Assembly (NCBI RefSeq): GCF_026157085.1
Contig: NZ_JANPVN010000001.1
Span: 1,364,001-1,428,000, forward strand
Reading direction: 5' to 3'
DNA from: Sphingomicrobium arenosum
Lineage (GTDB): Bacteria > Pseudomonadota > Alphaproteobacteria > Sphingomonadales > Sphingomonadaceae
DNA length: 64,000 bases
Shown here: positions 11,100-20,116 of the stretch, piece by piece
How positions within the stretch are numbered: the first letter of the stretch is position 1
Layout: every line of letters starts with the position of its first letter
Notes under the pieces: model-generated
Seen by the model: the letters and a program-made list of their open reading frames with translations, nothing else
What the model was told of the DNA's origin: nothing
Database searches by the model: none
Made by a program: the position numbers and the translations under genes

Positions 11100-13721
11100 A
11101 TGTCCACGCGCATGTTGATCGATGCGCGCCACCCGGAAGAAACCCGGGTGGCGGTCGCCGACGGAAACCGCATTCAGGAATTTGATTTCGAATCCAGCGA
11201 GCACAAGCAGCTCAAAGGGAATATCTATCTGGCCAAGGTGACGCGGGTCGAACCCTCGCTACAGGCGGCCTTCATCGAATATGGCGGCAATCGCCACGGC
11301 TTTCTCGCGTTCAGCGAAATCCATCCCGATTATTATCAGATCCCCAAGGAAGATCGCGACCAGCTGCTCGCCGAAGAGGCCGAGCATGCCGCCGAGGAAG
11401 CGCGCCTTCGCGACGAGAGCGACGAGGAATCGCTCGATCCGCATCATGACGACGACGGCAAGGACGATCGCCCCGCCGAGCCCGAGGAAGAAGGCCTCGC
11501 CTCCGACGCCTCGCCGGTCGACGAGACAGCGGTCGAGCAGGTGCGCAACAAGCGCCGGGCGCTGCGTCGTCGCTACAAGATCCAGGATGTCATCCAGCGC
11601 CGCCAGGTGCTGCTCGTCCAGGTCGTCAAGGAAGAGCGCGGCAACAAGGGCGCCGCGCTGACCACCTATCTCAGCCTTGCGGGCCGCTATTGCGTGCTCA
11701 TGCCCAACACCAGTCATGGCGGGGGCATCAGTCGCAAGATCTCCAACGGCGCCGACCGCAAGCGGTTGAAGCAGATCATGGCGGACCTGAAGCTGCCGCG
11801 CTCGATGGGCCTCATCGTGCGCACGGCCGGCCTGTCGCGCACCAAGACCGAGATCAAGCGCGACTTCGATTATCTCGCCCGCCTGTGGGACGAGATCCGC
11901 GACAAGACGCTCAAATCCGCTGCGCCCGCGCTCATCTATCGTGACAGCGACCTGGTGAAACGCGCGATCCGCGACCTTTATTCGCGCGAGATCGACGAGG
12001 TGCTGGTCGAGGGCGAGGACGGCTACAAGGCGGCGCGCCGCTTCATGAAGCTGCTCATGCCGAGCCATGTGAAGCGCGTGCAGCAATATGACGACCCCAC
12101 CCCGATCTTCCAGCGCTATGGGATCGAGGACAGCCTGACGGGGATGTACAATCCGACCGTCCAGCTGAAATCGGGTGGCTATCTGGTTATCAACCCGACC
12201 GAGGCGCTGGTGTCGATCGACATCAACTCGGGCCGCTCCACCAAGGAGCATAATATCGAACAGACGGCGTTCCAGACGAACCTGGAAGCGGCCAAGGAAA
12301 TCGCCCGCCAGCTGCGGCTGCGCGACATGGCGGGGCTGATCGTCATCGACTTCATCGACATGGAACAGAACAGCCATGTGCGGAAGGTCGAGCGGGCGAT
12401 GAAGGATGCCTTGAAGACCGATCGCGCGCGTATCCAGGTCGGGCGGATTTCGTCCTTCGGCCTGTTGGAGATGAGCCGCCAGCGGCTGCGCACCGGGGTG
12501 CTCGAGGCCTCGACCCACGCCTGCCCGCATTGCGACGGCACCGGGCTGATGCGCACGGCGAGCTCGTCGGGATTGAGCGCGCTGCGCATGATCGAGGACG
12601 AGGCTGCGCGCGGCAAGGGCACGACGATCGTGCTGTGCGCCGGGCGCGAGGCGGCGATCTTCCTGTTGAACAAGAAGCGCGCCGAACTGGCCGAGGTCGA
12701 GGAACGCTATGGCGTGACCGTCGAGGTCGAGATCGACGAGCAGTTCGAGGGCGCCAAGATGCGCGTCGAATCGAAGGGCCCCCGCCCTGCCGAACGCCCC
12801 AAGAACAAGCCGATCGTCGATACCAAGCCCGAGCCCATCGAGGACGATGAGGACGAGGATGAGGACGATGTCGCGGAAGAACGCGACGAGGAGCGTGACG
12901 AGGATGACCGCGAGGATCGTCCCAAGCGTCGTCGCCGTCGTCGCGGCGGTCGGGGCCGTCGCCGCGGTGGCCGCGATCGTGACGAGCGTGCCGATGGCGA
13001 CAGCGATGGCGACGAGGATGGCGGCGAAGAGGTGAAGGCCAAGGAAGAGGCGCCCATGGAGGACGGCTCGGACGAGGAAGAAAAGCCCAAAAAGCGTCGC
13101 ACCCGCTCGCGCAAGAAGAAGGACGAGGGCGAAGAAGAGGCCAAAGCCGACGACACGCCCGAAGCCGAGGCCGAAGCAGCCGACGAGGACGTGAAGCCCA
13201 AGACCCGCCGTCGTCCGCGCGCCAAGAAGCCCGAGGCCGACACGGCCGACGAGGTGAAGGCGAAAGACGCCAAGCCCGAGCCCGAGGCCGAGACCGAGAC
13301 CGAGGACAAGCCTGCGCCCAAGAAGCGCCGCAGCCGCGCCAAGAAGGCCGATGCGGACACCGGGGCGAAGGCGGAGGACAAGGCGCCCGAAAGTGCTGCC
13401 GAAGAGGGCGAGAAGCCCAAGAAGCGGCGCGCGACGCGGGCCAAGAAGACCGAGGACAAGCCCGACAGCGGCGAAGGCCCGGCAGAGCCGGCCGCCGGTT
13501 CGGCGACCACCGCCGCGGGCCGTCGTCCGCGCGCCAAGAAAGCGCCGGCCAAGGCCAAGGACACGGCAACAGCAACCGAGACCAAGGCCGCCAAGGCGCC
13601 GGCAGCAACGCCTGAAGCCGAAGCCCCCAAGCCGGCGGCAGATGTCCACAAGGAAATCGCCAGCGCCGACGGCGACAAGCCCGGGCCGCGCAAGGGCTGG
13701 TGGCAGCGCACCTTCGGCTAG
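11100..13721 (+). CDS. rne: Ribonuclease E/G
   Basis: Endoribonuclease that starts mRNA decay and processes rRNA and tRNA precursors; scaffold of the degradosome. The 873-residue protein has an S1 domain (residues ~35-215) interrupted by a very acidic insertion (DESDEESLDPHHDDDGKDD region), then the RNase H-like and DNase I-like catalytic part with ALVSIDINSGRST and LIVIDFIDM carrying the catalytic aspartates, and the zinc-link CPHCDGTG. The last ~300 residues are low-complexity alternating Glu/Asp and Lys/Arg blocks (KPKKRRTR, KKRRSRAKK), expected to be disordered and RNA- or partner-binding. A good terminator follows. Confidence 0.97.
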   Translation: MSTRMLIDARHPEETRVAVADGNRIQEFDFESSEHKQLKGNIYLAKVTRVEPSLQAAFIEYGGNRHGFLAFSEIHPDYYQIPKEDRDQLLAEEAEHAAEEARLRDESDEESLDPHHDDDGKDDRPAEPEEEGLASDASPVDETAVEQVRNKRRALRRRYKIQDVIQRRQVLLVQVVKEERGNKGAALTTYLSLAGRYCVLMPNTSHGGGISRKISNGADRKRLKQIMADLKLPRSMGLIVRTAGLSRTKTEIKRDFDYLARLWDEIRDKTLKSAAPALIYRDSDLVKRAIRDLYSREIDEVLVEGEDGYKAARRFMKLLMPSHVKRVQQYDDPTPIFQRYGIEDSLTGMYNPTVQLKSGGYLVINPTEALVSIDINSGRSTKEHNIEQTAFQTNLEAAKEIARQLRLRDMAGLIVIDFIDMEQNSHVRKVERAMKDALKTDRARIQVGRISSFGLLEMSRQRLRTGVLEASTHACPHCDGTGLMRTASSSGLSALRMIEDEAARGKGTTIVLCAGREAAIFLLNKKRAELAEVEERYGVTVEVEIDEQFEGAKMRVESKGPRPAERPKNKPIVDTKPEPIEDDEDEDEDDVAEERDEERDEDDREDRPKRRRRRRGGRGRRRGGRDRDERADGDSDGDEDGGEEVKAKEEAPMEDGSDEEEKPKKRRTRSRKKKDEGEEEAKADDTPEAEAEAADEDVKPKTRRRPRAKKPEADTADEVKAKDAKPEPEAETETEDKPAPKKRRSRAKKADADTGAKAEDKAPESAAEEGEKPKKRRATRAKKTEDKPDSGEGPAEPAAGSATTAAGRRPRAKKAPAKAKDTATATETKAAKAPAATPEAEAPKPAADVHKEIASADGDKPGPRKGWWQRTFG

Positions 13722-13750
13722 GCCGAGGCGCACCGCCGCATCATGAACGA

Positions 13751-13783
13751 CGCCGCATCGGGTCCGCCCGGTGCGGCGTTTTT
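13751..13783 (+). terminator. Rho-independent terminator of rne
   Basis: A 12-bp stem CGCCGCATCGGG / CCCGGTGCGGCG (one T-G pair), loop TCCG, followed by TTTTT, 29 bases after the rne stop. Confidence 0.9.
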
Positions 13784-13822
13784 CATGGACCATTCAGCGT
13801 CGAGCGCGCACAAGTCGGTCCC

Positions 13823-15184
13823 ATGACGCGGCCCTTCCAACGCATCGCCGCCATTGCCGCGCTTCTCGCGCTGCTCTCGGCGCTCTCCATCCGTCCCGCC
13901 ATGGCGCAGCAATTCCTGCGCGATGCCGAGACCGAAGCGCTGTTCGAGGACATCAGCGCGCCGCTGGTCGAGGCGGCGGGGATGCAGCCCGGCAATGTCG
14001 AATTCGTGCTGATCAACGACGACAGCATCAACGCCTTCGTCGCGGGCGGGCAGCGCGTCTATATCCATTCGGGCCTGATCACCGCATCCGATCATGTCGG
14101 CCAGTTGCAGGCGGTGATCGCGCACGAGCTGGGCCATGTGCAGGGCGGGCACATCATCCGCCTCCAGCAGGGCGCCTCCAAATCGACGGTCATTTCGATC
14201 GCCAGCCTCGTGCTTGGCGGGCTCGCCATGGCGGCGGGCAGCGGCGAGGCGGGCATGGGCGCGATGATGCTGGGCCAGCAGGTCGCGATGAGCCAGTTCC
14301 TCGCCTTCAGCCGCACGCAGGAAACCAGCGCCGATATCGCGGGCGCGCGCTACTTGAAGGCGGCGGGCATCTCGGGGCGCGGCTCGATCGAATTTTTCAA
14401 GAAGCTGCAGAACCAGGAATTCCGCCTCGCCATCCCGCAGGACAATAGCTACCAGCGCACCCACCCCCTGTCGGGCGAGCGTATTTCCTACCTCCAGAAT
14501 ATCTACGAGGAAGATGCGGCGTGGGAGCGCCCCAACGACCCCGAGCTCGAGGCGCGTTTCCAGCGAGTGAAGGCCAAGCTCATCGGTTATCTCGACCCGG
14601 CGCGGGCGCTGCGCGATTACCCCCCTGCCCAGCAGAGCGACATCGCGCAGGTCGCGCGCGCTTATGCCTATCATCAGGGCGCCTATCCCGAGCAGGCATT
14701 GAGCGAGATCGAGGCGCTGGTCGCGGCCGAGCCCGACGATCCCTTCCTTCTCGAACTGCACGGCCAGATCCTGCTCGAATCGGGTCGCCCCGACGAGGCG
14801 CTCGAGCCGCTGCGTCGCGCCGCGACGCTGGCGCCGGGCGAGCCGCTTATCGGCACGACGCTGGCGCACGCCTTGATCGCGACCGAGGACGAGGGAAATT
14901 TCGCCGAGGCGAAGAGCGTGTTGAAGCGTGCCGTGCTGCTCGATGAATATAACCCCTTCGCCTGGTACCAGCTCGGCGTAGTCTATGATCGCGAGGGCGA
15001 TACGCCGCGCGCCGCGCTGGCGAGCGCCGAGCGCTATCACATGCTCGGCCAGCACAAGTTGGCGCTGGGGTCGGCCCGGATGGCGATGGCCAATCTGGGC
15101 TCGGGTCCGGACTTTATCCGGGCGCAGGATATCGCCATGGTCAGCGAACATGAACTGCGAAAAGCAGGCGAGGAGATTCGTTAG
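13823..15184 (+). CDS. M48 family zinc metalloprotease with TPR-like repeats (BepA-like)
   Basis: A periplasmic protease/chaperone of 453 residues. A signal peptide (IAALLALLSALSIRPAMA-QQ) is followed by the M48 domain with HELGH at residues 101-105 and the third zinc ligand Glu167 in QETSADIAGARY. From about residue 260 helical repeats resemble TPRs (AYAYHQGAYPEQALSEIEAL, GQILLESGRPDEALEPLRRA). BepA/YfgC-type proteins quality-control outer-membrane beta-barrel assembly, and that is the likely role. The frame is open further upstream into rne, but the signal peptide fixes this ATG as the start. The DsbA-like gene follows after 3 bases. Confidence 0.9.
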   Translation: MTRPFQRIAAIAALLALLSALSIRPAMAQQFLRDAETEALFEDISAPLVEAAGMQPGNVEFVLINDDSINAFVAGGQRVYIHSGLITASDHVGQLQAVIAHELGHVQGGHIIRLQQGASKSTVISIASLVLGGLAMAAGSGEAGMGAMMLGQQVAMSQFLAFSRTQETSADIAGARYLKAAGISGRGSIEFFKKLQNQEFRLAIPQDNSYQRTHPLSGERISYLQNIYEEDAAWERPNDPELEARFQRVKAKLIGYLDPARALRDYPPAQQSDIAQVARAYAYHQGAYPEQALSEIEALVAAEPDDPFLLELHGQILLESGRPDEALEPLRRAATLAPGEPLIGTTLAHALIATEDEGNFAEAKSVLKRAVLLDEYNPFAWYQLGVVYDREGDTPRAALASAERYHMLGQHKLALGSARMAMANLGSGPDFIRAQDIAMVSEHELRKAGEEIR

Positions 15185-15187
15185 ACC

Positions 15188-15901
15188 ATGGCCAAGACTG
15201 TTTTCCTGAGCGCCGCCATCGGCGGGCTCGTGGGCGCTGCCGCGAGCGCCGCCATCTTCTATTCCGCCGCGCCCCAGTTGATGGGCGAACGGCTGGTGCG
15301 CGCCAGCCTGCTCGAGCATCCCGAGATCATCCTCGAGGCGGGCGACGTGCTGCGCGATCGCCAATATGCGCCGTTGATCGAGGCCAATCGGGCGCTGCTC
15401 GAGACGCCGTTCGAAGGCGCGGTGCAGGGCGCCTCGGCCGACGACGCCGATGTCGTGATGGTCGAATTCTACGATTATGCCTGCGGCTATTGTCGCCAGA
15501 CCAAGCCCGACGTCGATCGGCTGGTCAAGGAGGATGACAAGCTGCGCGTTGTCTATCGCGAATTGCCCGTGCTCGGCCCCGACAGCATCATCGCCGCGCG
15601 CGCCAGCCTGGCGGCGGCCAAGGCGGGCAAGTTCACGACCTTCCACGACTTCCTTTATGCGCAGGGCACCCCCAACGAGGAGACGATCACCGCGGCGCTG
15701 GCCGAGGTCGGCCTGACGCTGGAGGATGCGCGCGACCCCGCCTTCGAAGCCGAGTTGCAGAAGAATTTCGAGCTCGCCAACGCGCTCGGCGCGAGCGGCA
15801 CGCCGGTGTTCGTGATCGGCAATCGCGTCATCAATTCGGCCGATGGCTATGATGCCTACAAGCAGGCGATCGAGGCGGCGCGGCGCAGCGCGCAAAGCTA
15901 G
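15188..15901 (+). CDS. DsbA-family thiol:disulfide oxidoreductase
   Basis: A 237-residue exported thioredoxin-fold protein. The N-terminal hydrophobic segment (VFLSAAIGGLVGAAASAAIFY) is a signal or anchor. A short helical region precedes the DsbA domain, which has active site CGYC at residues 99-102 in VEFYDYACGYCRQTKPD and the cis-proline loop GTPVFVIGN near the C-terminus. This is the BdbD/ScsC-like layout. It probably introduces or shuffles disulfides in periplasmic proteins. Immediate coupling to the M48 protease suggests an envelope protein-folding operon. Confidence 0.9.
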   Translation: MAKTVFLSAAIGGLVGAAASAAIFYSAAPQLMGERLVRASLLEHPEIILEAGDVLRDRQYAPLIEANRALLETPFEGAVQGASADDADVVMVEFYDYACGYCRQTKPDVDRLVKEDDKLRVVYRELPVLGPDSIIAARASLAAAKAGKFTTFHDFLYAQGTPNEETITAALAEVGLTLEDARDPAFEAELQKNFELANALGASGTPVFVIGNRVINSADGYDAYKQAIEAARRSAQS

Positions 15902-15904
15902 GCG

Positions 15905-16603
15905 CTAGTCGGCGTCACCCTCGCGGTCGCGGCCGCGAAAGCCCTTGGCGACGACATACCATTCGCTCGAGCCCTTGCGGCTGGCGGGCGGCTTGGCGTG
16001 CTTCACGCTGTCGAAATTCCGGTTGAGCTGGGTGACGAGCGCCTTGTCGGCCCCGCCCGCGAGGACCTTGGCGACGAAAGCGCCGCCCGGTTCGAGCACT
16101 TCCAAGGCGAAGTCGAGCCCGGCCTCGACCAGCCCCATGGTGCGCAGATGGTCGGTCTGCTTGTGGCCGATGGTATTGGCCGCCATGTCGGAGATGACGA
16201 GATCGGCGGGGCCGCCCAGCGCGTCCTTGAGCATGGCGGGCGCGCTATCGTCCATGAAGTCCATTTCGAGCAGCGTGGCGCCCTCGATCGGGTCGGTCGG
16301 CAACAGGTCGATGCCGACGACGCGCGCGTTGGGGCATTTCTGGCGCACGACCTGCGTCCAGCCGCCGGGCGCCACGCCGAGGTCGACGACGCCCTTCACG
16401 CCCTTCAGGAGATCGAAGCGTTCGTCGAGTTCGAGCAGCTTGTAGGCGGCGCGGCTGCGATAGCCGTCGGCCTTGGCGGCCTTCACGTAGGGATCGTCCA
16501 ATTGGCGTTGCAGCCAGCGCGTCGAGGCGGCGCTGCGCCGCCGTGCGGTCTTGACCCGCTGCTTGCCCGTGCCGCCGCGGCCGCGGCCTGTCGTCCTGCT
16601 CAT
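15905..16603 (-). CDS. rlmE: 23S rRNA 2'-O-methyltransferase RlmE (FtsJ/RrmJ)
   Basis: Methylates the 2'-OH of U2552 in the 23S A loop late in 50S assembly. The 232-residue protein has a basic N-terminus (MSRTTGRGRGGTGKQRVKTARR), then SRAAYKLLELDE with the first catalytic Lys, VVDLGVAPGGWTQV as SAM motif I, LVISDMAANTIGHKQTDH and AFVAKVLAG with the second catalytic Lys. The start was placed at the ATG that overlaps the ppx stop by ATGA; the frame is open upstream but that part is out-of-frame ppx sequence. Convergent with the DsbA-like gene, 3 bases apart. Confidence 0.95.
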   Translation of the reverse strand: MSRTTGRGRGGTGKQRVKTARRRSAASTRWLQRQLDDPYVKAAKADGYRSRAAYKLLELDERFDLLKGVKGVVDLGVAPGGWTQVVRQKCPNARVVGIDLLPTDPIEGATLLEMDFMDDSAPAMLKDALGGPADLVISDMAANTIGHKQTDHLRTMGLVEAGLDFALEVLEPGGAFVAKVLAGGADKALVTQLNRNFDSVKHAKPPASRKGSSEWYVVAKGFRGRDREGDAD

Positions 16604-17658
16604 AGCTGATATCCATCGCGCGCCATGAGGCTGCGCAAGATGCCTTCGCGAATGCCGCGATCGGCGATGCCGAGGTCGGTCGCGGGCCAGATGTCGAGGA
16701 TCGCCTCGAGGATCGCGCAGCCCGCCACGACGAGATCGGCGCGCTCGGTGCCGATGCACGGCAGGCTGGCGCGCCCGGCGGGATCGCGCTCGGCGATGGT
16801 GGTGGTGATGTGGCGCATCGCATCGACCGGGACGTGCAGGCCGTCGACGGCGCGGCGATCGTAGCTCGGCAGTTCGAGATAGACCGAGGCCAAGGTGGTG
16901 ACGGTGCCGCTGGTACCGAGGAGGCGGATGTCGCCGCGGTCCTTGGGCAGCCATTCGGCGAAGCGGGCAAAGCCGTCGCGGGCGCGGCGGCGCATCCGGT
17001 CATAGGCGGCGACGCGGTCTGGCCCTTCGATATTGGGGCGGCCCTCGCTCTCGGTCAGGCTGACGACGCCCCAGGGGGCCGACCACCAGGCACGGATGCG
17101 AGGAATGTCGCCATCGGGCTCGACCAGCACCAGCTCGGTCGAGCCGCCGCCGATGTCGAAGATGACGGCGGGGCCGTCGCCGGGGCCGAGGAGCTTGTGA
17201 CAGCCGAGCACGGCGAGCCGGGCTTCTTCCTGCGGCGGGATGATGTCGAGGAGGATGCCGGTTTCGCGGCGGACGCGGTCGACGAACTGGCGGCCGTTGG
17301 CGGCGCGGCGGCAGGCCTCGGTCGCGACCGAGCGCGAGAGGGTGACGTTGCGGCGCTTCAATTTCTGCGCGCAGACGCCCAGCGCGGCGACGGCGCGGTC
17401 CATCGATTCATCGGACAGGCGGCCAGAGGCGGCGAGCCCCTCGCCCAATCGGACGATGCGGCTGAAGGCGTCGATAACCGTAAACCCCTCGCCGCCGTCG
17501 GGACGGGCGATGAGCAGACGACAATTATTGGTGCCGAGATCGAGCGCCCCATAGCTGGGGTTGGCCCGGCCACGCGGGGCCGCGTCGCTGCGCGCTCCTC
17601 GCGGGCGTCCGGCGCGTCGGCGACGCGGCGGAGCCTGTCTTGCGGCGTCTTGCGCCAT
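16600..17658 (-). CDS. ppx: Ppx/GppA phosphatase family protein (exopolyphosphatase)
   Basis: Hydrolyses polyphosphate or pppGpp. The ASKHA fold is visible: phosphate-1 loop GALDLGTNNCRLLIA, SVATEACRRAANG with the catalytic Glu region, and FDIGGGSTELVLV as the phosphate-2 loop. At about 352 residues it is the short form without the C-terminal HD domain, as is usual in alphaproteobacteria. The N-terminus has a basic Arg/Pro-rich extension (RQAPPRRRRAGRPRGAR). I prefer the ATG at 17658 with GGAAGA upstream over a GTG eight codons earlier. Translationally coupled to rlmE by a 4-base overlap. Confidence 0.92.
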   Translation of the reverse strand: MAQDAARQAPPRRRRAGRPRGARSDAAPRGRANPSYGALDLGTNNCRLLIARPDGGEGFTVIDAFSRIVRLGEGLAASGRLSDESMDRAVAALGVCAQKLKRRNVTLSRSVATEACRRAANGRQFVDRVRRETGILLDIIPPQEEARLAVLGCHKLLGPGDGPAVIFDIGGGSTELVLVEPDGDIPRIRAWWSAPWGVVSLTESEGRPNIEGPDRVAAYDRMRRRARDGFARFAEWLPKDRGDIRLLGTSGTVTTLASVYLELPSYDRRAVDGLHVPVDAMRHITTTIAERDPAGRASLPCIGTERADLVVAGCAILEAILDIWPATDLGIADRGIREGILRSLMARDGYQL

Positions 17659-17768
17659 AACGATAATCTTCCAACACGACACCGCGGCCGGGAATACGCC
17701 CGCGGCTGACCTGAGACTGTTTTAACCCTCTTTTGCCGGTTCGCGCAACCGCATAGCCCACGCATCGG

Positions 17769-17797
17769 TTGACAGGGTGTCGGCGGGTGATTATCAG
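17769..17797 (+). promoter_or_regulatory. Sigma-70-type promoter for tRNA-Gln
   Basis: TTGACA at 17769-17774, a 17-base spacer, and TATCAG at 17792-17797. The transcript would begin near 17804, about 37 bases upstream of the mature tRNA. Confidence 0.7.
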
Positions 17798-17840
17798 CCC
17801 GCCCACGCGCTTCGGAGCGGCACCTGCCGCGCCCGTGAGT

Positions 17841-17914
17841 TGCCCCATCGTCTAATGGTAAGACTACGGACTCTGAATCCGTCAATCGTGGTTCGAATCC
17901 ACGTGGGGCATCCA
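17841..17914 (+). tRNA. tRNA-Gln (anticodon CTG)
   Basis: A full cloverleaf: acceptor TGCCCCA/TGGGGCA, anticodon stem ACGGA/TCCGT with loop CTCTGAA (anticodon CTG at positions 34-36), T-arm GTGGTTCGAATCCAC, discriminator T and encoded CCA at 17912-17914. Confidence 0.97.
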
Positions 17915-17946
17915 GCGCTTTTCCGAAAAATCAGTGAGATGCGCGG

Positions 17947-18300
17947 CTAGCGCCCGCGTTCGATGACGCGGCGCTCGATGGTGGCGTCGGCGAAGGCATG
18001 GCGGATGACCGCGATCGCGCGTTCGACGTCGGCGGCGCCGCACATGAAGATGTCGAAGGCGGCAAAGCCATGTTCGGGCCAGCTGTGGACGCTGATGTGC
18101 GATTCGGCGAGCATCAGCATGCCGGTCACCCCCTGCCCTTCCCCGAAATGATGGAAATGGGCGGCGATGACGCGGGCGCGGGCGGCCTCGGCGGCCTCGC
18201 GCATGATGCGTTCGAGCTGCGCGGGATCATCGAGGCCGTGCGCGATGCCGCGACAGTCGAGCAGCGCGTGATTGCCAGCCGTGCCTATCTCATTCGCCAT
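17947..18300 (-). CDS. speD: S-adenosylmethionine decarboxylase proenzyme
   Basis: Supplies decarboxylated SAM, the aminopropyl donor for spermidine. The 117-residue length and LAESHISVHSWPE (Glu66-Ser67-His68) show the short SpeH/class 1B form, which self-cleaves before Ser67 to make the pyruvoyl cofactor; FDIFMCG carries the conserved catalytic Cys87. It is the last gene of a seven-gene minus-strand operon: its ATG overlaps the end of the spermidine-synthase-like gene by 11 bases. It converges on tRNA-Gln. The pairing with an aminopropyltransferase makes the polyamine role secure. Confidence 0.95.
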   Translation of the reverse strand: MANEIGTAGNHALLDCRGIAHGLDDPAQLERIMREAAEAARARVIAAHFHHFGEGQGVTGMLMLAESHISVHSWPEHGFAAFDIFMCGAADVERAIAVIRHAFADATIERRVIERGR

Positions 18301-19882
18301 AGCGGCGCCATTCCCTTGTGAAGAGACGCACCAGCGCCTGGTTGTCGAGCCGATTGATGCCCGGTGGCTCGGCCCGCATGTCGGGGGCGAAATCGTAAAG
18401 ACGCGCTTCGCCCTCTTCGGTCAGGAAGCGTAGGTCATCGGGGATGAAGAGAAGCTTACGATGGATCGCGGCAGGCGCGCCGGCGAGGTGGAAGCCCCAT
18501 TCGCCGAAGCTCGGGACGTAGACGTGAAAGGGGCGGACCGGCAGCCCGGCGGCCTCGAGCGTGGCGCCGACCATGGCGAAGCTTTGCGGGGTCACATAGG
18601 CCGACCCCGACTGGACCGACGCCACCCCGCCGGGAGCGAGGAGGCGGGCGATGCCGCGATAGAAGGTGCGGCTGTAGAGCTTGCCGATCGAATGGTTGGT
18701 CGGATCGGGCAGATCGATGATGACGACGTCGAAGCGGCTGGGTTCATCGCGCACCCAGGTGAACGCATCGGCATTGATGGTGGTGACGCGCGGATCATCG
18801 AAGGCGGCCTGGTTGATGGCCGCAAGCGCGGGGGCAGAGGAGAAGAGCTTGGTGATGGCGGGGTCGAGGTCGACCAGCACGGCCTCGCGCACGCCGTCAT
18901 GCTTGAGCACTTCCCGGAGCGCGAGGCCGTCGCCACCGCCGAGAATGAGGACGCGGGACGGGCGCTGGACGCGGCCCAGCGCGGGCCAGACGAGGGCTTC
19001 GTGATAGCGATATTCATCGCGCGCCGAGAATTGGAGGTTGCCGTCGAGATAGAGGCGCAGATCCTCGTGGCGGCGGGTGAGCGCGATGCGCTGATAGGGA
19101 CTCGACACTGCATAGACGACGGGGTCGTCGTAGAGCTGGCCTTCCGAGAAGGACTGGAGCTTTTCGGAGAAGATGGCGCCCGCGAAGAGGATCAGCGTGA
19201 CCAGCACGGCGGCGACGCGCTCCGCTGCCAGGAACGGGTCGCGGCGCAGGCGGAAGACGAGCAGCAGCGCGACGAGGATATTGGCAAGCCCGACGATGAA
19301 GCCGCCGCGGATGAGCCCGACGAAGGGCACGATGAGCAGCGGGAAGAGGAGGCTGGCCGCCAGCGCACCGATATAGTCGTAGGTCAGCACGTTGGAGACG
19401 AGGTCGCCGAAGCTGTAGCGGCCCTTGAGGATGTTGATGAGGAGCGGAATCTCGAGCCCGACGAGGAAGCCGATGAGGAGGACGAGGCCGTAGAGGATGG
19501 GCCGGAAGTCGTCGACCAGCGGGAAGAGCAAGAACAGCATCGCGCCCGATGCGCCGCCGATGAGCGCGATCATCACCTCGACGCGCACGAACCAGCGCAG
19601 ATGGTCACGCTTGACGTAGCGCGAGAACCAGCTGCCGATCCCCATGGCGAAGAGATAGGTGCCGATGACGGTCGAGAATTGGGTGACGCTGTCGCCGAGG
19701 AGATAGGTGGCGATGGTGCCCGCGAGCAGTTCGTAAACGAGCCCGCAGGTCGCCACGACGAAGACCGAGACGAGGAGGACGAGGCTGAGATCGGGGGTGT
19801 CGCCCCGCACCGCATCTCCGCCGCCGGTTCCAGCGCCGGGGGCGGCGGGCGTGGCCGCCTGCCCCCGCGCGTCGTCAGCCAT
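18290..19882 (-). CDS. Membrane-bound spermidine-synthase-like aminopropyltransferase
   Basis: A 530-residue fusion of about seven TM helices (residues ~30-250, first YELLAGTIATYLLG) with a C-terminal soluble aminopropyltransferase domain. The catalytic part has LYLDGNLQFSARDEYRYHE, the SAM-binding VLILGGGDGLALREVLKH and IIDLPDPTNHSIGKLYS, which match active spermidine synthases, so I expect it to use decarboxylated SAM from the adjacent speD. The acceptor may be putrescine or another amine. Its start overlaps the end of the DUF350 gene by 8 bases and it overlaps speD by 11. Membrane tethering next to SPFH and DUF350 proteins suggests the product acts at the membrane. Confidence 0.88.
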   Translation of the reverse strand: MADDARGQAATPAAPGAGTGGGDAVRGDTPDLSLVLLVSVFVVATCGLVYELLAGTIATYLLGDSVTQFSTVIGTYLFAMGIGSWFSRYVKRDHLRWFVRVEVMIALIGGASGAMLFLLFPLVDDFRPILYGLVLLIGFLVGLEIPLLINILKGRYSFGDLVSNVLTYDYIGALAASLLFPLLIVPFVGLIRGGFIVGLANILVALLLVFRLRRDPFLAAERVAAVLVTLILFAGAIFSEKLQSFSEGQLYDDPVVYAVSSPYQRIALTRRHEDLRLYLDGNLQFSARDEYRYHEALVWPALGRVQRPSRVLILGGGDGLALREVLKHDGVREAVLVDLDPAITKLFSSAPALAAINQAAFDDPRVTTINADAFTWVRDEPSRFDVVIIDLPDPTNHSIGKLYSRTFYRGIARLLAPGGVASVQSGSAYVTPQSFAMVGATLEAAGLPVRPFHVYVPSFGEWGFHLAGAPAAIHRKLLFIPDDLRFLTEEGEARLYDFAPDMRAEPPGINRLDNQALVRLFTREWRRYGE

Positions 19883-20084
19883 GGATCGCGGCGGCGACGA
19901 TGATAGCGATGCCGAGCGCGCCCGCCCCCGCCAGCGTGGCGACGGCGCGGTTCTGCTTCTCGATGATCTCGGCCCACAATTTGCCGGGGGTGAGCAGGTC
20001 GATGACGATGAAGGAGACGAGGAAGGTCACGACCCCCATCAGCGAATAAGCGAGGCTGGCGAGGAAGGTATCCATGTTGAGCAT
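19875..20084 (-). CDS. DUF350 family small membrane protein
   Basis: A 69-residue protein with two predicted TM helices (SLMGVVTFLVSFIVIDLL and VATLAGAGALGIAIIVAAAI) separated by TPGKLWAEIIEKQNRA, which is the DUF350 (YjfL) signature. Function unknown. DUF350 proteins are often found beside polyamine or glutathionylspermidine synthesis enzymes and phage-shock-type genes; in E. coli yjfL sits in the yjf cluster with a PspA homologue. AAAGGCAG precedes the ATG. An internal ATG three codons later is an alternative start. Confidence 0.85.
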   Translation of the reverse strand: MLNMDTFLASLAYSLMGVVTFLVSFIVIDLLTPGKLWAEIIEKQNRAVATLAGAGALGIAIIVAAAIHG

Positions 20085-20116
20085 GATGCTGCCTTTCGTG
20101 TGAATTGGTCGCGTGA

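Noticed and set aside
13718..15895. Long open frame on the minus strand (725 codons)
   Set aside because: Antisense to the M48 protease and DsbA-like genes, which are clearly real.
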